From Bacteroidota bacterium (GTDB lineage Bacteria > Bacteroidota > Bacteroidia > NS11-12g > UBA955), in assembly GCA_018333525.1 (NCBI GenBank), contig JAGXTF010000060.1:1-56701 (forward strand): a stretch of 56,701 bases of DNA. The letters are read 5' to 3'. A program made the position numbers and the translations under genes. Within the stretch, counting starts at the first letter, position 1. Every line of letters starts with the position of its first letter. This document shows positions 24,070-32,991 of the stretch, piece after piece. The notes under the pieces were generated by a model. That model saw only the letters and a program-made list of their open reading frames with translations, was not told the DNA's origin and made no database searches.

Positions 24070-24203
24070 ATACCATGGAAAAGAAAAAGGTAAATGCAGT
24101 TTGATTTCCTTTTATTAATGGCCGCAATTAAGAGATATGGTGAGTGTTTTTAGTCTCGAGCAATCAAACGGCAAAGATTTGATTTCACCTGTCAGAAACA
24201 GAA

Positions 24204-24829
24204 ATACGACCCCTTCAGGGTCGTATAACTATATCGATTGTTTTTTAAGAACATATAATCCCTTCGGGATTAAGAAATAGGAACCATTTACAAACATTTC
24301 TACCATAGAAACGAATCCGAAGGATTCGAATATTCTTAATAAGTCTACACGTCGATAATGGCGACCTTGATGGGGTCGTATATCGATTTCGCTTGTTTTT
24401 TAAGAACATATAATCCCTTCGGGATTAAGAAATAGGAATCATATACAAACGCTATAGCAATGGAAAAGATACCAAAGGATTCGGAAATACTTAAAACAAA
24501 AAAAGAATTGGAAGGCATCCAATGAGATTAAAAATGTGGTGTGTGTTTTTTTGTAAACTTAAAAAATTTTTGGTATTAGAATATTGTAAACATTAGCAAA
24601 CTTCTAAACCTTAAGTGTGAATCTATAGGATTCGATCACACATAGAAATAAAGAGAAAGAAAGCTACAACAGCAGCCCAATTGCGTAGTGTTTTTAAAAT
24701 GAACATAAAATCCTAGCAGGATAATGATCAAATTACCATTGGCAATCATCTATACTCTGGAAACGAATCCGAAGGATTCGAATGTTCTTAAAACTCTACA
24801 CTGCAAAGCTGGCGACCCTGAAGGGGTCG
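24204..24829. repeat. Hairpin array (REP-like) downstream of the Y1 transposase gene
   Basis: This gene-free stretch (23964-24850) contains at least nine short hairpins with a CCTTCRGG-type centre and different arms. A type (GACCC/GGGTC): 24204-24226, 24362-24378, 24813-24829. B type (TAATCCC/GGGATTA): 24256-24272, 24411-24427. C type (CGAATCC/GGATTCG): 24312-24328, a decayed copy near 24467-24483, and 24764-24780. Others: an imperfect one at 24615-24641 and ATCCT/AGGAT at 24710-24722. Loops are three to six bases, mostly TTC or GAA. No gene is visible in the stretch. Confidence 0.88.
24239..24438. repeat. 155-bp direct duplication inside the hairpin array
   Basis: A 45-base sequence at 24239-24283, starting TGTTTTTTAAGAAC and spanning hairpin B, recurs without mismatch at 24394-24438. 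Hairpins A and C are displaced by about the same 155 bp, so a whole A-B-C module was duplicated in tandem. Confidence 0.85.
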
Positions 24830-24850
24830 TATAAATTCGATTATACATTT

Positions 24851-25348
24851 TTATATGGTATCAGAGTTTTCAGAGTCAAACCACTCAAATAAATACGCAT
24901 CCTTATATTCAATTTCAAAATCATTAAGAAATTCCACAAATTCCTGTCGAAACGATCTCTTTTCGTGATGCTTTTTTTGATCCCAGATATACCTGCACAC
25001 AGATTCAATTGAAGCATTACTGTAAGAAAATGCTCCAAAACCTTCCTGCCAGTTGAACTGATATTTTGAAAATTTCTTTTCCTTAATAAACTCAGTTGAT
25101 GATTTTTTAACCTCCCGCACCAAATCAGACAAGCAGCATGATGGCCTTATTCCAATAAAAATATGAATGTGGTCTGGCATACCATTTATTGCCAAAACTT
25201 TCTGCCCTTTGTTTTTAATGATTCCTGTAATATACCGATACAATTCCTCCTCCCACCATGGCTGAATCAAATATTGTCTGTTGCGAACCGCAAATACTAC
25301 CTGAATATTGATTTGTGAAAATGTTCCTGCCATAACATTATTTTTCAC
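24851..25348 (-). CDS. REP-associated tyrosine (Y1, HUH) transposase, IS200-like
   Basis: A 165-residue single-domain transposase of the IS200/IS605 TnpA superfamily. The HUH motif is HIH in PDHIHIFIG. The probable nucleophilic Tyr is in the SVCRYIWDQKKHH helix, and a second Tyr-rich segment (GFGAFSYS) precedes it. The C-terminus ends FLNDFEIEYKDAYLFEW, a form found in many stand-alone RAYT proteins. There is no accompanying tnpB. A hairpin of the array starts 22 bp downstream of the stop. Such enzymes cleave single-stranded hairpin DNA through a 5'-phosphotyrosine link, so the array is its likely substrate. An ATG inside at 25333 (MAGTFSQ) is an alternative start. Confidence 0.85.
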   Translation of the reverse strand: MKNNVMAGTFSQINIQVVFAVRNRQYLIQPWWEEELYRYITGIIKNKGQKVLAINGMPDHIHIFIGIRPSCCLSDLVREVKKSSTEFIKEKKFSKYQFNWQEGFGAFSYSNASIESVCRYIWDQKKHHEKRSFRQEFVEFLNDFEIEYKDAYLFEWFDSENSDTI

Positions 25349-25507
25349 AATTATATTTCAATAACCACATTCGATCAAGTATTCTAATAAATAAAACCAA
25401 CACCGGTTTATATTGAAAAAATTGGCTATTCTGAAAGAAATGCGATTTTCTTCTTTAATTTCATTCACGAAAAACCAGAAGTCCACCCTATCTTCGCGGG
25501 GGAAATC

Positions 25508-27040
25508 ATGCACGAGAAAATCCTCATCCTCGATTTTGGTTCCCAATACACACAGCTTATTGCCCGCCGAATTCGTGAACACAATGTTTATTGTGAAATT
25601 CACCCCTATAACCATTATCCGCAACCAGATGCATCCATTAAAGGTATAATCCTCTCAGGGAGTCCGTGCTCTGTGAACGATACCGATGCCCCCGATGTGG
25701 AATTGGAGGCGTTTATGGCCAAATTTCCCGTTTTGGGAGTTTGCTATGGCGCACAACTCATGGCCAAAAAACTGGGAGGTGAAGTTGCTAAAAGCACACA
25801 ACGCGAATACGGCCGCGCTATGATGACCCAAAATGGGGAACATAACAAATTACTGGATGGGGTAAATTATGAAACCCAGGTTTGGATGAGCCATGCCGAT
25901 ACCATTACACGCATGCCTGAAGGCACTACTGTAATTGCAACTACTACCGCCATTCCTGTTGCCGCATTTCGTTTTGAAGATTTTGAAAATGTTTATGGAA
26001 TCCAATTTCACCCTGAAGTGTACCATACCCTGGAAGGGAAAGAGATATTGGGGAATTTTCTCTTTAAAATTTGTGGTTGTAAAGCCGATTGGACTCCCGG
26101 ACATTTTATTGATGAAAGCGTAGCAGCATTAAAACAAAAAATTGGGAATGATACTGTAATACTTGGTCTTTCAGGTGGTGTTGACAGCTCAGTAGCCGCG
26201 CTTTTGCTGAACAAAGCAATTGGCAAAAAACTGCATTGTATTTTCATCAACAATGGTCTTTTGCGTAAAGATGAATTTACGCAGGTTCAGGAGGCATACA
26301 AACAACTGGATTTGAATGTTCATGGTATAGATGCATCAGACAAATTCTATAGCCAGCTTGCAGGAGTGAGCGATCCGGAGCAAAAGCGAAAAATCATTGG
26401 CAGGGTGTTTGTAGAAGTGTTTCAGGAAGAGGCCAAAAGCATCCCGGATGCGAAATGGCTGGCTCAGGGCACCATATACCCAGACGTAATTGAAAGCGTA
26501 AGCGTGAAAGGACCATCACAAACCATCAAAAGCCACCATAACGTAGGTGGACTGCCGGAATCTCTGCATCTCGGCATTGTGGAACCATTGCGCAGTTTGT
26601 TTAAAGATGAAGTGCGACGCGTTGGAAAACAACTGGAACTTCCGGAAGAAATATTAAATCGCCACCCCTTCCCTGGTCCGGGTTTGGGAATACGAATCAT
26701 TGGAGATATAACACCAGAAAAAGTACAATTGCTGCAAAATGCAGACGCCGTTTATATCAACAAACTCAAAGAAACAGGCTGGTATGATAAGATCTGGCAG
26801 GCGGGAGCAATATTGCTACCTGTGCAATCTGTAGGTGTTATGGGCGATGAAAGAACCTATGAAAATGTACTTGCATTGCGCGCTGTTTCCAGTACGGATG
26901 GCATGACAGCAGACTGGGTGCATATTCCTTATGAACTACTCGCTGACATCAGCAATTCCATCATAAACAGCGTTCGCGGAATTAACCGTGTTGTTTATGA
27001 TATCAGCTCCAAGCCACCGGCAACTATAGAATGGGAATAA
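25508..27040 (+). CDS. guaA: GMP synthase (glutamine-hydrolysing)
   Basis: A 510-residue enzyme converting XMP to GMP with ATP and glutamine. The N-terminal class I amidotransferase has Cys79 (GVCYGAQ), His168 and Glu170 (FHPEV). The ATP pyrophosphatase domain has the PP-loop SGGVDSS (222-228). The C-terminal dimerisation domain ends KPPATIEWE, as usual. Normal length. The downstream gene overlaps it by 10 bases. I see no purine riboswitch upstream. TATCTTCG at 25489-25496 is a one-mismatch -7 element without a -33 TTG. Confidence 0.96.
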   Translation: MHEKILILDFGSQYTQLIARRIREHNVYCEIHPYNHYPQPDASIKGIILSGSPCSVNDTDAPDVELEAFMAKFPVLGVCYGAQLMAKKLGGEVAKSTQREYGRAMMTQNGEHNKLLDGVNYETQVWMSHADTITRMPEGTTVIATTTAIPVAAFRFEDFENVYGIQFHPEVYHTLEGKEILGNFLFKICGCKADWTPGHFIDESVAALKQKIGNDTVILGLSGGVDSSVAALLLNKAIGKKLHCIFINNGLLRKDEFTQVQEAYKQLDLNVHGIDASDKFYSQLAGVSDPEQKRKIIGRVFVEVFQEEAKSIPDAKWLAQGTIYPDVIESVSVKGPSQTIKSHHNVGGLPESLHLGIVEPLRSLFKDEVRRVGKQLELPEEILNRHPFPGPGLGIRIIGDITPEKVQLLQNADAVYINKLKETGWYDKIWQAGAILLPVQSVGVMGDERTYENVLALRAVSSTDGMTADWVHIPYELLADISNSIINSVRGINRVVYDISSKPPATIEWE

Positions 27041-28119
27041 AATTCAAATATCTTTTTTTCTCCATTTTTCTGTTTGGTGGAATGTTATCGGCACAACCGG
27101 TAAATAAACAATATCGCGTTGGTCTGGTATTGCCATTTCATTCCTCCGGTACCCAAAGTACCTTATCTGAAGCGATGCTCGATTATTACGAGGGTTTTAA
27201 AATGGCTGCGCAATATTTGGAGGCTGAAGGTTTGAATTTGAAATTATATGTTTTTGATTCTGAAAAAGATTCCTTTGAATTTAACAGAATATTAAAACAT
27301 CCGGATTTGAAAACCATGGACATAATTGTAGGTCCGGTATATGCGGAAAGCATGAGTGCCATGGAAGATTTCTGTAATAAATATAACATTTTACTGGTAA
27401 GTCCATTAAAATATTTTGTTCCAAAAACAGATTTTAAAAATGTTATAAATTTTTTCGCGCCGGATTCACTCAGGCTCTCTTCCATTGCAGAAAAATGCGC
27501 AAAGAAATATCCAAAACACAAGATTTATATTGTGCAGGATAAAAGCAAAAACTCCATCGCTGAGGCTTTAATTATTCGCAAAAAATTAAAAGCCATGCAA
27601 ATGCCATTTGTTCGTACAACCACACTTACCGATGGCAAATTAAATCCAATACCTTCGCACCTGGACAGCGTAATTCTTATTTCTACAATCAGCAATAAAG
27701 AAACAAAATCTGCATTGCTTACGGCAATAAAAAAGAAAAACGAATCCTATTTATTTGCACATTTAGATTGGAATGAAAAAATTGGAAGCACCTTTGAAAT
27801 GGATGAACCGCAAACCATTTATCCGGAAGTGAATTTTGTTTCCTATCACGATTCTTTTGCCATCCATTTCAGGGAGCAATTTTTTGAACTTTATTCCGGA
27901 GAACCTTCCAAATATGCTTACATAGGATATGATCAGGCAACTTATTTGTGTTACGGGATGATGACTTTTGGCAGGGGATTTTATACGCATTTACCTGATG
28001 CCGAATTTCGAGGTTTGATCAATGTAATCAAGTTGTACCCCTCCAGCAATAGCATGGTGAATCTCGGTTTGAATTATTTACAGATTATAGAAGAAGAAAG
28101 AGTGGAGCTGGAACGCTGA
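27031..28119 (+). CDS. Exported periplasmic-binding-protein-like protein (type 1 fold)
   Basis: A 362-residue protein with a signal peptide ([22 protein letters not shown]). The remainder resembles the type 1 periplasmic binding / branched-chain amino acid receptor fold: [70 protein letters not shown] in overlapping blocks. Relatives in Bacteroidota often carry LysM repeats before this domain, and none is present here. No transporter gene is next to it, so a ligand-uptake role is unsupported. Its ATG overlaps the guaA stop by 10 bases. Confidence 0.78.
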   Translation: MGIKFKYLFFSIFLFGGMLSAQPVNKQYRVGLVLPFHSSGTQSTLSEAMLDYYEGFKMAAQYLEAEGLNLKLYVFDSEKDSFEFNRILKHPDLKTMDIIVGPVYAESMSAMEDFCNKYNILLVSPLKYFVPKTDFKNVINFFAPDSLRLSSIAEKCAKKYPKHKIYIVQDKSKNSIAEALIIRKKLKAMQMPFVRTTTLTDGKLNPIPSHLDSVILISTISNKETKSALLTAIKKKNESYLFAHLDWNEKIGSTFEMDEPQTIYPEVNFVSYHDSFAIHFREQFFELYSGEPSKYAYIGYDQATYLCYGMMTFGRGFYTHLPDAEFRGLINVIKLYPSSNSMVNLGLNYLQIIEEERVELER

Positions 28120-28154
28120 AAAAGTTCATTCGCCAGATTGCAATTGCTGCAGAA

Positions 28155-29234
28155 ATGCTGAACGAATATTCCGGCAAGGAAGCATTTCATATTTATCTGG
28201 CACAATATTTCAGAAAACACAAACATTTTGGCTCTGCAGACCGGCGTTTTTATAAAACAGTTGCTTATAATCACTGGAGATTTGGTCAACCCGGACCAAC
28301 AAATTCTAACCAACTATGTCTGGAATTATTCGCCCAAAATTTATTTAAGGAAGAGATTTTAGAATCCATACCTGAATTCCAACCTGAGAATTTTAATCCA
28401 ATAATCTCACCGGCTTTAACTTTCATGGAATCCTTTCTGGACAAGAGAATTCCGATGAATGAATATCAGGAATGGTACGGTACACCTGCTCCCGTTTATA
28501 TAATTCCGAGTGAGCATAAACACGATGCTTTGGTTGCTTTTTTAAATACAAATCAAATTGCATTTGAAGATGGATTTTGTATTAAAACTGCACAATCCCC
28601 CGAGATTTCTAATTTGATTCAAAAGGGCCTTGGTCGCATTCAGGATAAAGGAACTGCCCGAAGTTTAATGGATATTTCTCTGGAAGGCAATGTTTGGGAT
28701 TGCTGCTGTGGTGCTGGCGGCAAATCACTATATATTTCTCAGTTTTACAAAAATGCAAATTTGTTTTGTACAGATAAAAGAAATAATATTCTTGAAAATT
28801 TAAAACTGAGATATCAGGAATGTGAACTTCCATTGCCACAAATTCATACCATGGATTTGGAATCCGAACATATGATTTTGCAATTCAATGATATGGATAT
28901 TTCACCTGAATTTTTTGATTGTATTGTTGCCGATGTTCCGTGTAGTGGAAGCGGAACCTGGCGTCACACGCCGGAAATGGCACATTTTTTTGATTCGGAA
29001 AAAATAAATTATTACGCCGAAAAACAACAAAATATAGTAAAACATGCGTTGCCCTATTTAAAGCCCGGAGGTCAGTTGATTTACATTACATGCTCTGTAT
29101 TTGATGCAGAAAATGATTCCAATATTCAAAGAATTGCGAAGGAAAATAATTTGGAAATCAGTGCAAGAGAATATACCGGAGGCCTGCATTCAGACTGCGA
29201 TTACATCTATCGCGCCATATTAAAAAAACGATAA
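28155..29234 (+). CDS. RsmB/NOP2-type RNA cytosine-5 methyltransferase
   Basis: At least 359 residues. The SAM-binding motif is WDCCCGAGGKS near 181-191. The two Cys of the m5C-methyltransferase mechanism are in DVPCSGSGTW (near 260) and ITCSVFD (near 312). The N-terminal helical part starts abruptly at ATG 28155. Homologues usually have a dozen more residues, and the frame continues upstream as [13 protein letters not shown] from CTG 28116, which overlaps the TGA of the preceding gene. Target RNA (16S rRNA most likely) is inferred from the family. Confidence 0.82.
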   Translation: MLNEYSGKEAFHIYLAQYFRKHKHFGSADRRFYKTVAYNHWRFGQPGPTNSNQLCLELFAQNLFKEEILESIPEFQPENFNPIISPALTFMESFLDKRIPMNEYQEWYGTPAPVYIIPSEHKHDALVAFLNTNQIAFEDGFCIKTAQSPEISNLIQKGLGRIQDKGTARSLMDISLEGNVWDCCCGAGGKSLYISQFYKNANLFCTDKRNNILENLKLRYQECELPLPQIHTMDLESEHMILQFNDMDISPEFFDCIVADVPCSGSGTWRHTPEMAHFFDSEKINYYAEKQQNIVKHALPYLKPGGQLIYITCSVFDAENDSNIQRIAKENNLEISAREYTGGLHSDCDYIYRAILKKR

Positions 29235-29235
29235 T

Positions 29236-30234
29236 TTATTTGGGATCGTAAGCCCATTTTACATAAATGGAGCCCCAGGTAAAACCACCACCAAAGGTGC
29301 TGAAAATAAGATTGTCTCCTTTTTTGAATTTCGATTCAAAATCGGACATCAATAAAGGCAAAGTACCAGAAGTTGTATTTCCATATCGGTTGATATTTAC
29401 CAATACTTTTTCTTTGTCGAGCCCCATTCGTTCAGCAGTTGCGTCAATAATTCGCAGGTTCGCCTGGTGTGCAAGCAGCCAGTTAACATCATCGGATTGC
29501 AAACCATTGCGCTCCATAATCTGGTAACTAACATCGGCCATATTGGTAACAGCAAATTTGAAAACCGTTTTACCTTCCTGATACACATAATGTTCTCTGT
29601 TGGTTACGGTTTCAATGGTTGGAGGATTCATGGATCCGCCTGCTTTTTGGTACAGGAATTCTCTTCCTGAGCCATCCATATGTAAAATGGAATCCAACAT
29701 TCCATAGCCTTCTGCATTGGGCTCCAGCATTACACATCCGGCCCCATCACCAAATATAATGCAGGTATTCCTGTCTGTATAATCGACGATGGTACTCATT
29801 TTATCCATACCACAAACCAATACTTTTTTATATCTGCCGGATTCTACAAGTCTTGCTCCTGTTTCAAATGCATAGAGAAATCCGGAACATGCTGCAGCAA
29901 GGTCGAATCCCCATGCATTTTTTGCTCCGATTTTATCTGCAATTAAATTCGCAGTTGCCGGGAAAATATAATCACCGGTTATAGTACCGCAAATGATAAC
30001 TTCAATATCCAACGGGTCGATATTGTTTTTCTCCAGCATGGGTAAAATAGCCCTAACCGCCATATCACTGGTAGATTTACCAGGTTCGCGAAGAATATGT
30101 CTTTCTTTAATTCCGGTTCTGGTGGTGATCCATTCATCTGAGGTATCCACCATTTTCTCCAGGTCCTGGTTGGTTAAAACCGTTTCCGGCACATAGCCAC
30201 CTACTGCTGTTATTGCTGCTGTGATTCTGTTCAT
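29236..30234 (-). CDS. fabH: 3-oxoacyl-ACP synthase III
   Basis: A 332-residue KAS III that condenses acetyl-CoA or a branched primer with malonyl-ACP to start fatty-acid synthesis. The catalytic triad is Cys116 (AAACSGF), His256 (LAHQANLRI) and Asn286 (NRYGNTTSG). It is the last gene of yceD-rpmF-plsX-fabH, starting 3 bases after plsX. Its stop is 1 base from that of the convergent methyltransferase gene, with no room for a terminator. Confidence 0.95.
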   Translation of the reverse strand: MNRITAAITAVGGYVPETVLTNQDLEKMVDTSDEWITTRTGIKERHILREPGKSTSDMAVRAILPMLEKNNIDPLDIEVIICGTITGDYIFPATANLIADKIGAKNAWGFDLAAACSGFLYAFETGARLVESGRYKKVLVCGMDKMSTIVDYTDRNTCIIFGDGAGCVMLEPNAEGYGMLDSILHMDGSGREFLYQKAGGSMNPPTIETVTNREHYVYQEGKTVFKFAVTNMADVSYQIMERNGLQSDDVNWLLAHQANLRIIDATAERMGLDKEKVLVNINRYGNTTSGTLPLLMSDFESKFKKGDNLIFSTFGGGFTWGSIYVKWAYDPK

Positions 30235-30237
30235 TTT

Positions 30238-31197
30238 TTACTGCTCGCTGATCTGTGATGTTCCGGCAAAAGATTGCTGCATTTCGCTGATCAGATTGCT
30301 TTCTACCAATTCAGCTGCCATTTCTATCATCTTCACAAATGTATCTTTTTTGGAAATTCCATGTCCGACAATTGCCGGTGCATTCACACCCAAAATTGCA
30401 CTTCCTCCGTAATGTTTGAAATTAAATTTATCCAGAAATTCGTCCTGAACGCCGCGTTTGGCGAGTTTATAATAAATTCCTTCACAAAGTTTGATTATCA
30501 CATTTCCGGTAAATCCATCGGTAACGATCACATCGGCATTTGCATTAAACAAGTCTCGTCCTTCCACATTGCCTTCAAACTGTATGCCCGGGGTATCTTT
30601 TAAAAGTGCATGTGCAGCTTTGGTAAGTAAACTTCCCTTTTCCGCTTCTTCCCCAATATTGAGCAATCCAACTTTTGGATGTGACACTTTGAACAATGCT
30701 TTGTAATAAAGAGAACCCAGCAATGCAAATTGCTGCAAATGTTCCGGTTTTACATCGCTATTGGCTCCTACATCCATCAACAAACCGGGTCGCATATTCT
30801 CACGTGGCAAGATGGTGGTAAGGCAAGGTCGGATTACACCTTCTATAGCTTTCACGGATTGCATGGTACCTACTAACATAGCACCAGTGTTTCCGGCACT
30901 GATAAAGGCGTCGATTTTTCTTGCAGCTAACCAGCCAAAGCCAACATTCAAACTGGAATCCGGTTTTGATGCAAAAGCCTTTACAGGATGCTCGCTCATG
31001 CCAATAACTTCGGTACAATGAACCACTTCGAAGAGATCTTTGGAGATATTCTCTTCCCTGCAAACTTCATCAATGAGATGCTTGTCGCCAAATAATACAA
31101 TGGAATACCCGGGGTGCAGGCTTGCGGCCGTAGCAGCCCCCTTAACGGCTTCTAACGGGGCAAAATCCCCGCCCATGGCATCTAAGCCCAGCTTCAT
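30238..31197 (-). CDS. plsX: Phosphate acyltransferase PlsX
   Basis: A 319-residue enzyme that makes acyl-phosphate from acyl-ACP for phosphatidic-acid synthesis. Family landmarks are LDAMGGDFAP at the N-terminus, SAGNTGAMLVG, MDVGAN, LLNIGEE and VTDGFTGNV. It sits between rpmF and fabH in the arrangement common to many bacteria, coupling phospholipid and fatty-acid initiation. It starts 1 base after the rpmF stop. Confidence 0.95.
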   Translation of the reverse strand: MKLGLDAMGGDFAPLEAVKGAATAASLHPGYSIVLFGDKHLIDEVCREENISKDLFEVVHCTEVIGMSEHPVKAFASKPDSSLNVGFGWLAARKIDAFISAGNTGAMLVGTMQSVKAIEGVIRPCLTTILPRENMRPGLLMDVGANSDVKPEHLQQFALLGSLYYKALFKVSHPKVGLLNIGEEAEKGSLLTKAAHALLKDTPGIQFEGNVEGRDLFNANADVIVTDGFTGNVIIKLCEGIYYKLAKRGVQDEFLDKFNFKHYGGSAILGVNAPAIVGHGISKKDTFVKMIEMAAELVESNLISEMQQSFAGTSQISEQ

Positions 31198-31198
31198 T

Positions 31199-31384
31199 TT
31201 AAGCTTCGTTTCTGCCCTTCATGACCTTCTGCCCGCGGTACATGCCGGTTTCCAGGTTCACTCTGTGATAAAGTGAAACATCACCGGTTACGGGATCAGC
31301 AATCATGGGACGCACTTCTAATTTGTCGTGCGTACGACGTTTGTCGCGGCGTGTCTTGGATATTTTTCGCTTAGGATGTGCCAT
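31199..31384 (-). CDS. rpmF: 50S ribosomal protein L32
   Basis: A 61-residue basic protein beginning MAHPKRKISKTRRDKRRTHD, as in other Bacteroidota L32. The central zinc-ribbon cysteines of the C+ form are absent (the segment reads ADPVTGDVSLYHRVNLETGMYRG in two overlapping parts), so this is the zinc-independent C- type. It is in the conserved position between the YceD-like gene and plsX, 6 bases from the former. Confidence 0.94.
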   Translation of the reverse strand: MAHPKRKISKTRRDKRRTHDKLEVRPMIADPVTGDVSLYHRVNLETGMYRGQKVMKGRNEA

Positions 31385-31390
31385 TTGTCT

Positions 31391-31936
31391 TTATTTTAAT
31401 AGTTCTTTTAATTTATCCCATCGCGGGTCGGTACCTTCCTCCCCGTTTTGATTCAGTTTTTCCAGTTTTTCAAGCATTTCCCTGTTGCAGGGTTTTTGAT
31501 CCAATCCATCGCAATTGCGCAGCATGGGAACTGCAAGCAACACCGATTCGTAAATTGGCTGTGCAACATTGAACGAAAAAGCGGTGTGCGGTACAACTAC
31601 CAACTCCACATTTGGATCTTCAGTCAATTCCCTGGACTGGTGTTCATCCTGAAGTTTGTAAATCACTTTATATTTACAATCCACTGGCCAGTTTAAGGTT
31701 TCCAAACAGCGGTCACATGACATTCCCAGAGTACCTTTCATAATAAGGTCTGCCTGCACCATGTGATGTTGTTTGTCTAATTGGAGTTCCACGCGGACAT
31801 CCGCCGATGCAACTTCTTCGTTTTCAAATGCTTCAAAGAACTGTTTGTCAATCTCATATTGAAAATCATGCCTGCCGTCTTTTAACTTAACAAACTCAAT
31901 ATCGAATTCTGCCAAAAGTTCAGAGGCGTTTTTCAA
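31391..31936 (-). CDS. yceD: DUF177 / YceD-like protein
   Basis: About 181 residues, the DUF177 (YceD) family encoded next to rpmF and thought to affect 23S rRNA or L32 metabolism. GMSCDRCLETLNWPVDC and the later NCDGLDQKPCNREML carry conserved Cys. The longest frame begins at TTG 31948, but that codon lies inside the -7 element of the only good promoter, so I place the start at TTG 31936 (KNASELLAEFDIEF). This also fits the family's N-terminus. No ATG is available nearby. It is first in the operon with rpmF, plsX and fabH. Confidence 0.78.
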   Translation of the reverse strand: MKNASELLAEFDIEFVKLKDGRHDFQYEIDKQFFEAFENEEVASADVRVELQLDKQHHMVQADLIMKGTLGMSCDRCLETLNWPVDCKYKVIYKLQDEHQSRELTEDPNVELVVVPHTAFSFNVAQPIYESVLLAVPMLRNCDGLDQKPCNREMLEKLEKLNQNGEEGTDPRWDKLKELLK

Positions 31937-31945
31937 AACGAAGCG

Positions 31946-31975
31946 CAAAAATAGTGAGAATCAATGGAATTTCAA
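31946..31975 (-). promoter_or_regulatory. Promoter of the yceD-rpmF-plsX-fabH operon
   Basis: On the minus strand TTG (31973-31975), 19 bases, TATTTTTG (31946-31953). The element overlaps the first TTG codon of the longest yceD frame. Confidence 0.72.
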
Positions 31976-32033
31976 ACAGAAGTTGACATGGAAACTTCCG
32001 AATCAGGTAGTATTGTTACCCACTTTTGTCCAA

Positions 32034-32897
32034 TCAGTATTCCCACAGGTCGTGTTCAAAGATGAACAGGTCTTGTTTCAAATTCTCACTTTGAATCAAA
32101 GATTGTAATGCGGAAGCTGATTTATCTGCCATGCGCATGTCCTCACTCACGGATTTCACAACATAAGTATCAAAATACTGCAATTCGCCGATCATGCGAT
32201 CCCAAAACAATCCAACAGCCGGATTCAAAGGATCCTTAAATGGCAGCGTATGTAAAAAAGGTAAAATAGCATCCGCGGAAAGCCAAAACAATGGTGCCTC
32301 TTTAGATGGGCCTTCTTTCGATCCTTGCTCCTGAAATGCAAATACCGGTGCAATAGCCACCAAACGTGTTCGCATTTTCCCTGCAGTATTGTCAAAATAA
32401 AACGCTTCTGAAAAGTACCAGCGGCGTATATCCTTCGCAGTAATGGACTTTGCGTACGAAGTGTCTTTTAAATCAGCAACCTGATTGGAACCTCCGCCAT
32501 AAACCTGAGTATGCACGGTATATAAAAGGCGTTTTTTAATTTCTGATACAGCTAAAATCGAATCCAGATCTGCATTTTCGTAAGTAATTAGTTTGGTGGT
32601 TGCAAGGTTGAACATGTAGGACAAAACGGCCGGGCTGCCCGTTATGAACGCTTTATTCCCAATTTGCCGGGTATCCAGGCAGCGCCAAATATTCTTTTGA
32701 AATTTAACTGCGGATTCCCGAATTGCCGGTTGTACAGGCATACCTCGGAAATTGGTAACAGTATCCATGGCTGCCCCAGGAACATATCGCGTGCGAAATC
32801 CGGTGGTATCCGATGCAATTCCAACCTGTGCCTGCATTTTTACCGGTACCAAAACCGATAAACAGACAGTGAACACCATATTTGTTATTCGCAGCAT
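32034..32897 (-). CDS. GldN/GldO-like paralogue
   Basis: A 287-residue exported protein (signal about 1-24, ending VKMQAQ) of the GldN family. It aligns with the gene upstream through RGMPVQPAIRESAVKFQKNIWRCLDTRQIGNKAF and shares the C-terminal FIFEHDLWEY. It lacks the Gly/Ser linker. F. johnsoniae has a similar GldN/GldO pair with partly overlapping function. It is separated from gldN by a terminator, so it is probably expressed at a lower level or from its own start. A GGCAATTGCC palindrome at 32915-32924 lies just upstream. Confidence 0.82.
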   Translation of the reverse strand: MLRITNMVFTVCLSVLVPVKMQAQVGIASDTTGFRTRYVPGAAMDTVTNFRGMPVQPAIRESAVKFQKNIWRCLDTRQIGNKAFITGSPAVLSYMFNLATTKLITYENADLDSILAVSEIKKRLLYTVHTQVYGGGSNQVADLKDTSYAKSITAKDIRRWYFSEAFYFDNTAGKMRTRLVAIAPVFAFQEQGSKEGPSKEAPLFWLSADAILPFLHTLPFKDPLNPAVGLFWDRMIGELQYFDTYVVKSVSEDMRMADKSASALQSLIQSENLKQDLFIFEHDLWEY

Positions 32898-32947
32898 TCG
32901 AATGGATAAAATTAGGCAATTGCCCTAAAATCCGGACTTTTTGTAAC

Positions 32948-32977
32948 AAAAAAAGGCTGCCCAATGGACAGCCTTTT
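32948..32977 (-). terminator. Intrinsic terminator between gldN and its paralogue
   Basis: AAAGGCTGCCC and GGACAGCCTTT pair with one mismatch around AAT. A T-tract in the direction of the minus-strand operon makes this a plausible end for the gldK-gldN transcript. Confidence 0.8.
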
Positions 32978-32991
32978 TCATTTTTACTTTT

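Noticed and set aside
24204-24829. A repeat array that could be a CRISPR
   Set aside because: The repeats are palindromes of several classes at irregular spacing, without constant repeats, unique equal-length spacers or cas genes. A REP-like array explains them better.
25349-25507. A purine riboswitch in front of guaA
   Set aside because: No conserved three-way-junction loops are visible, and the region is too short and AT-rich. TATCTTCG at 25489 is only a weak promoter element.
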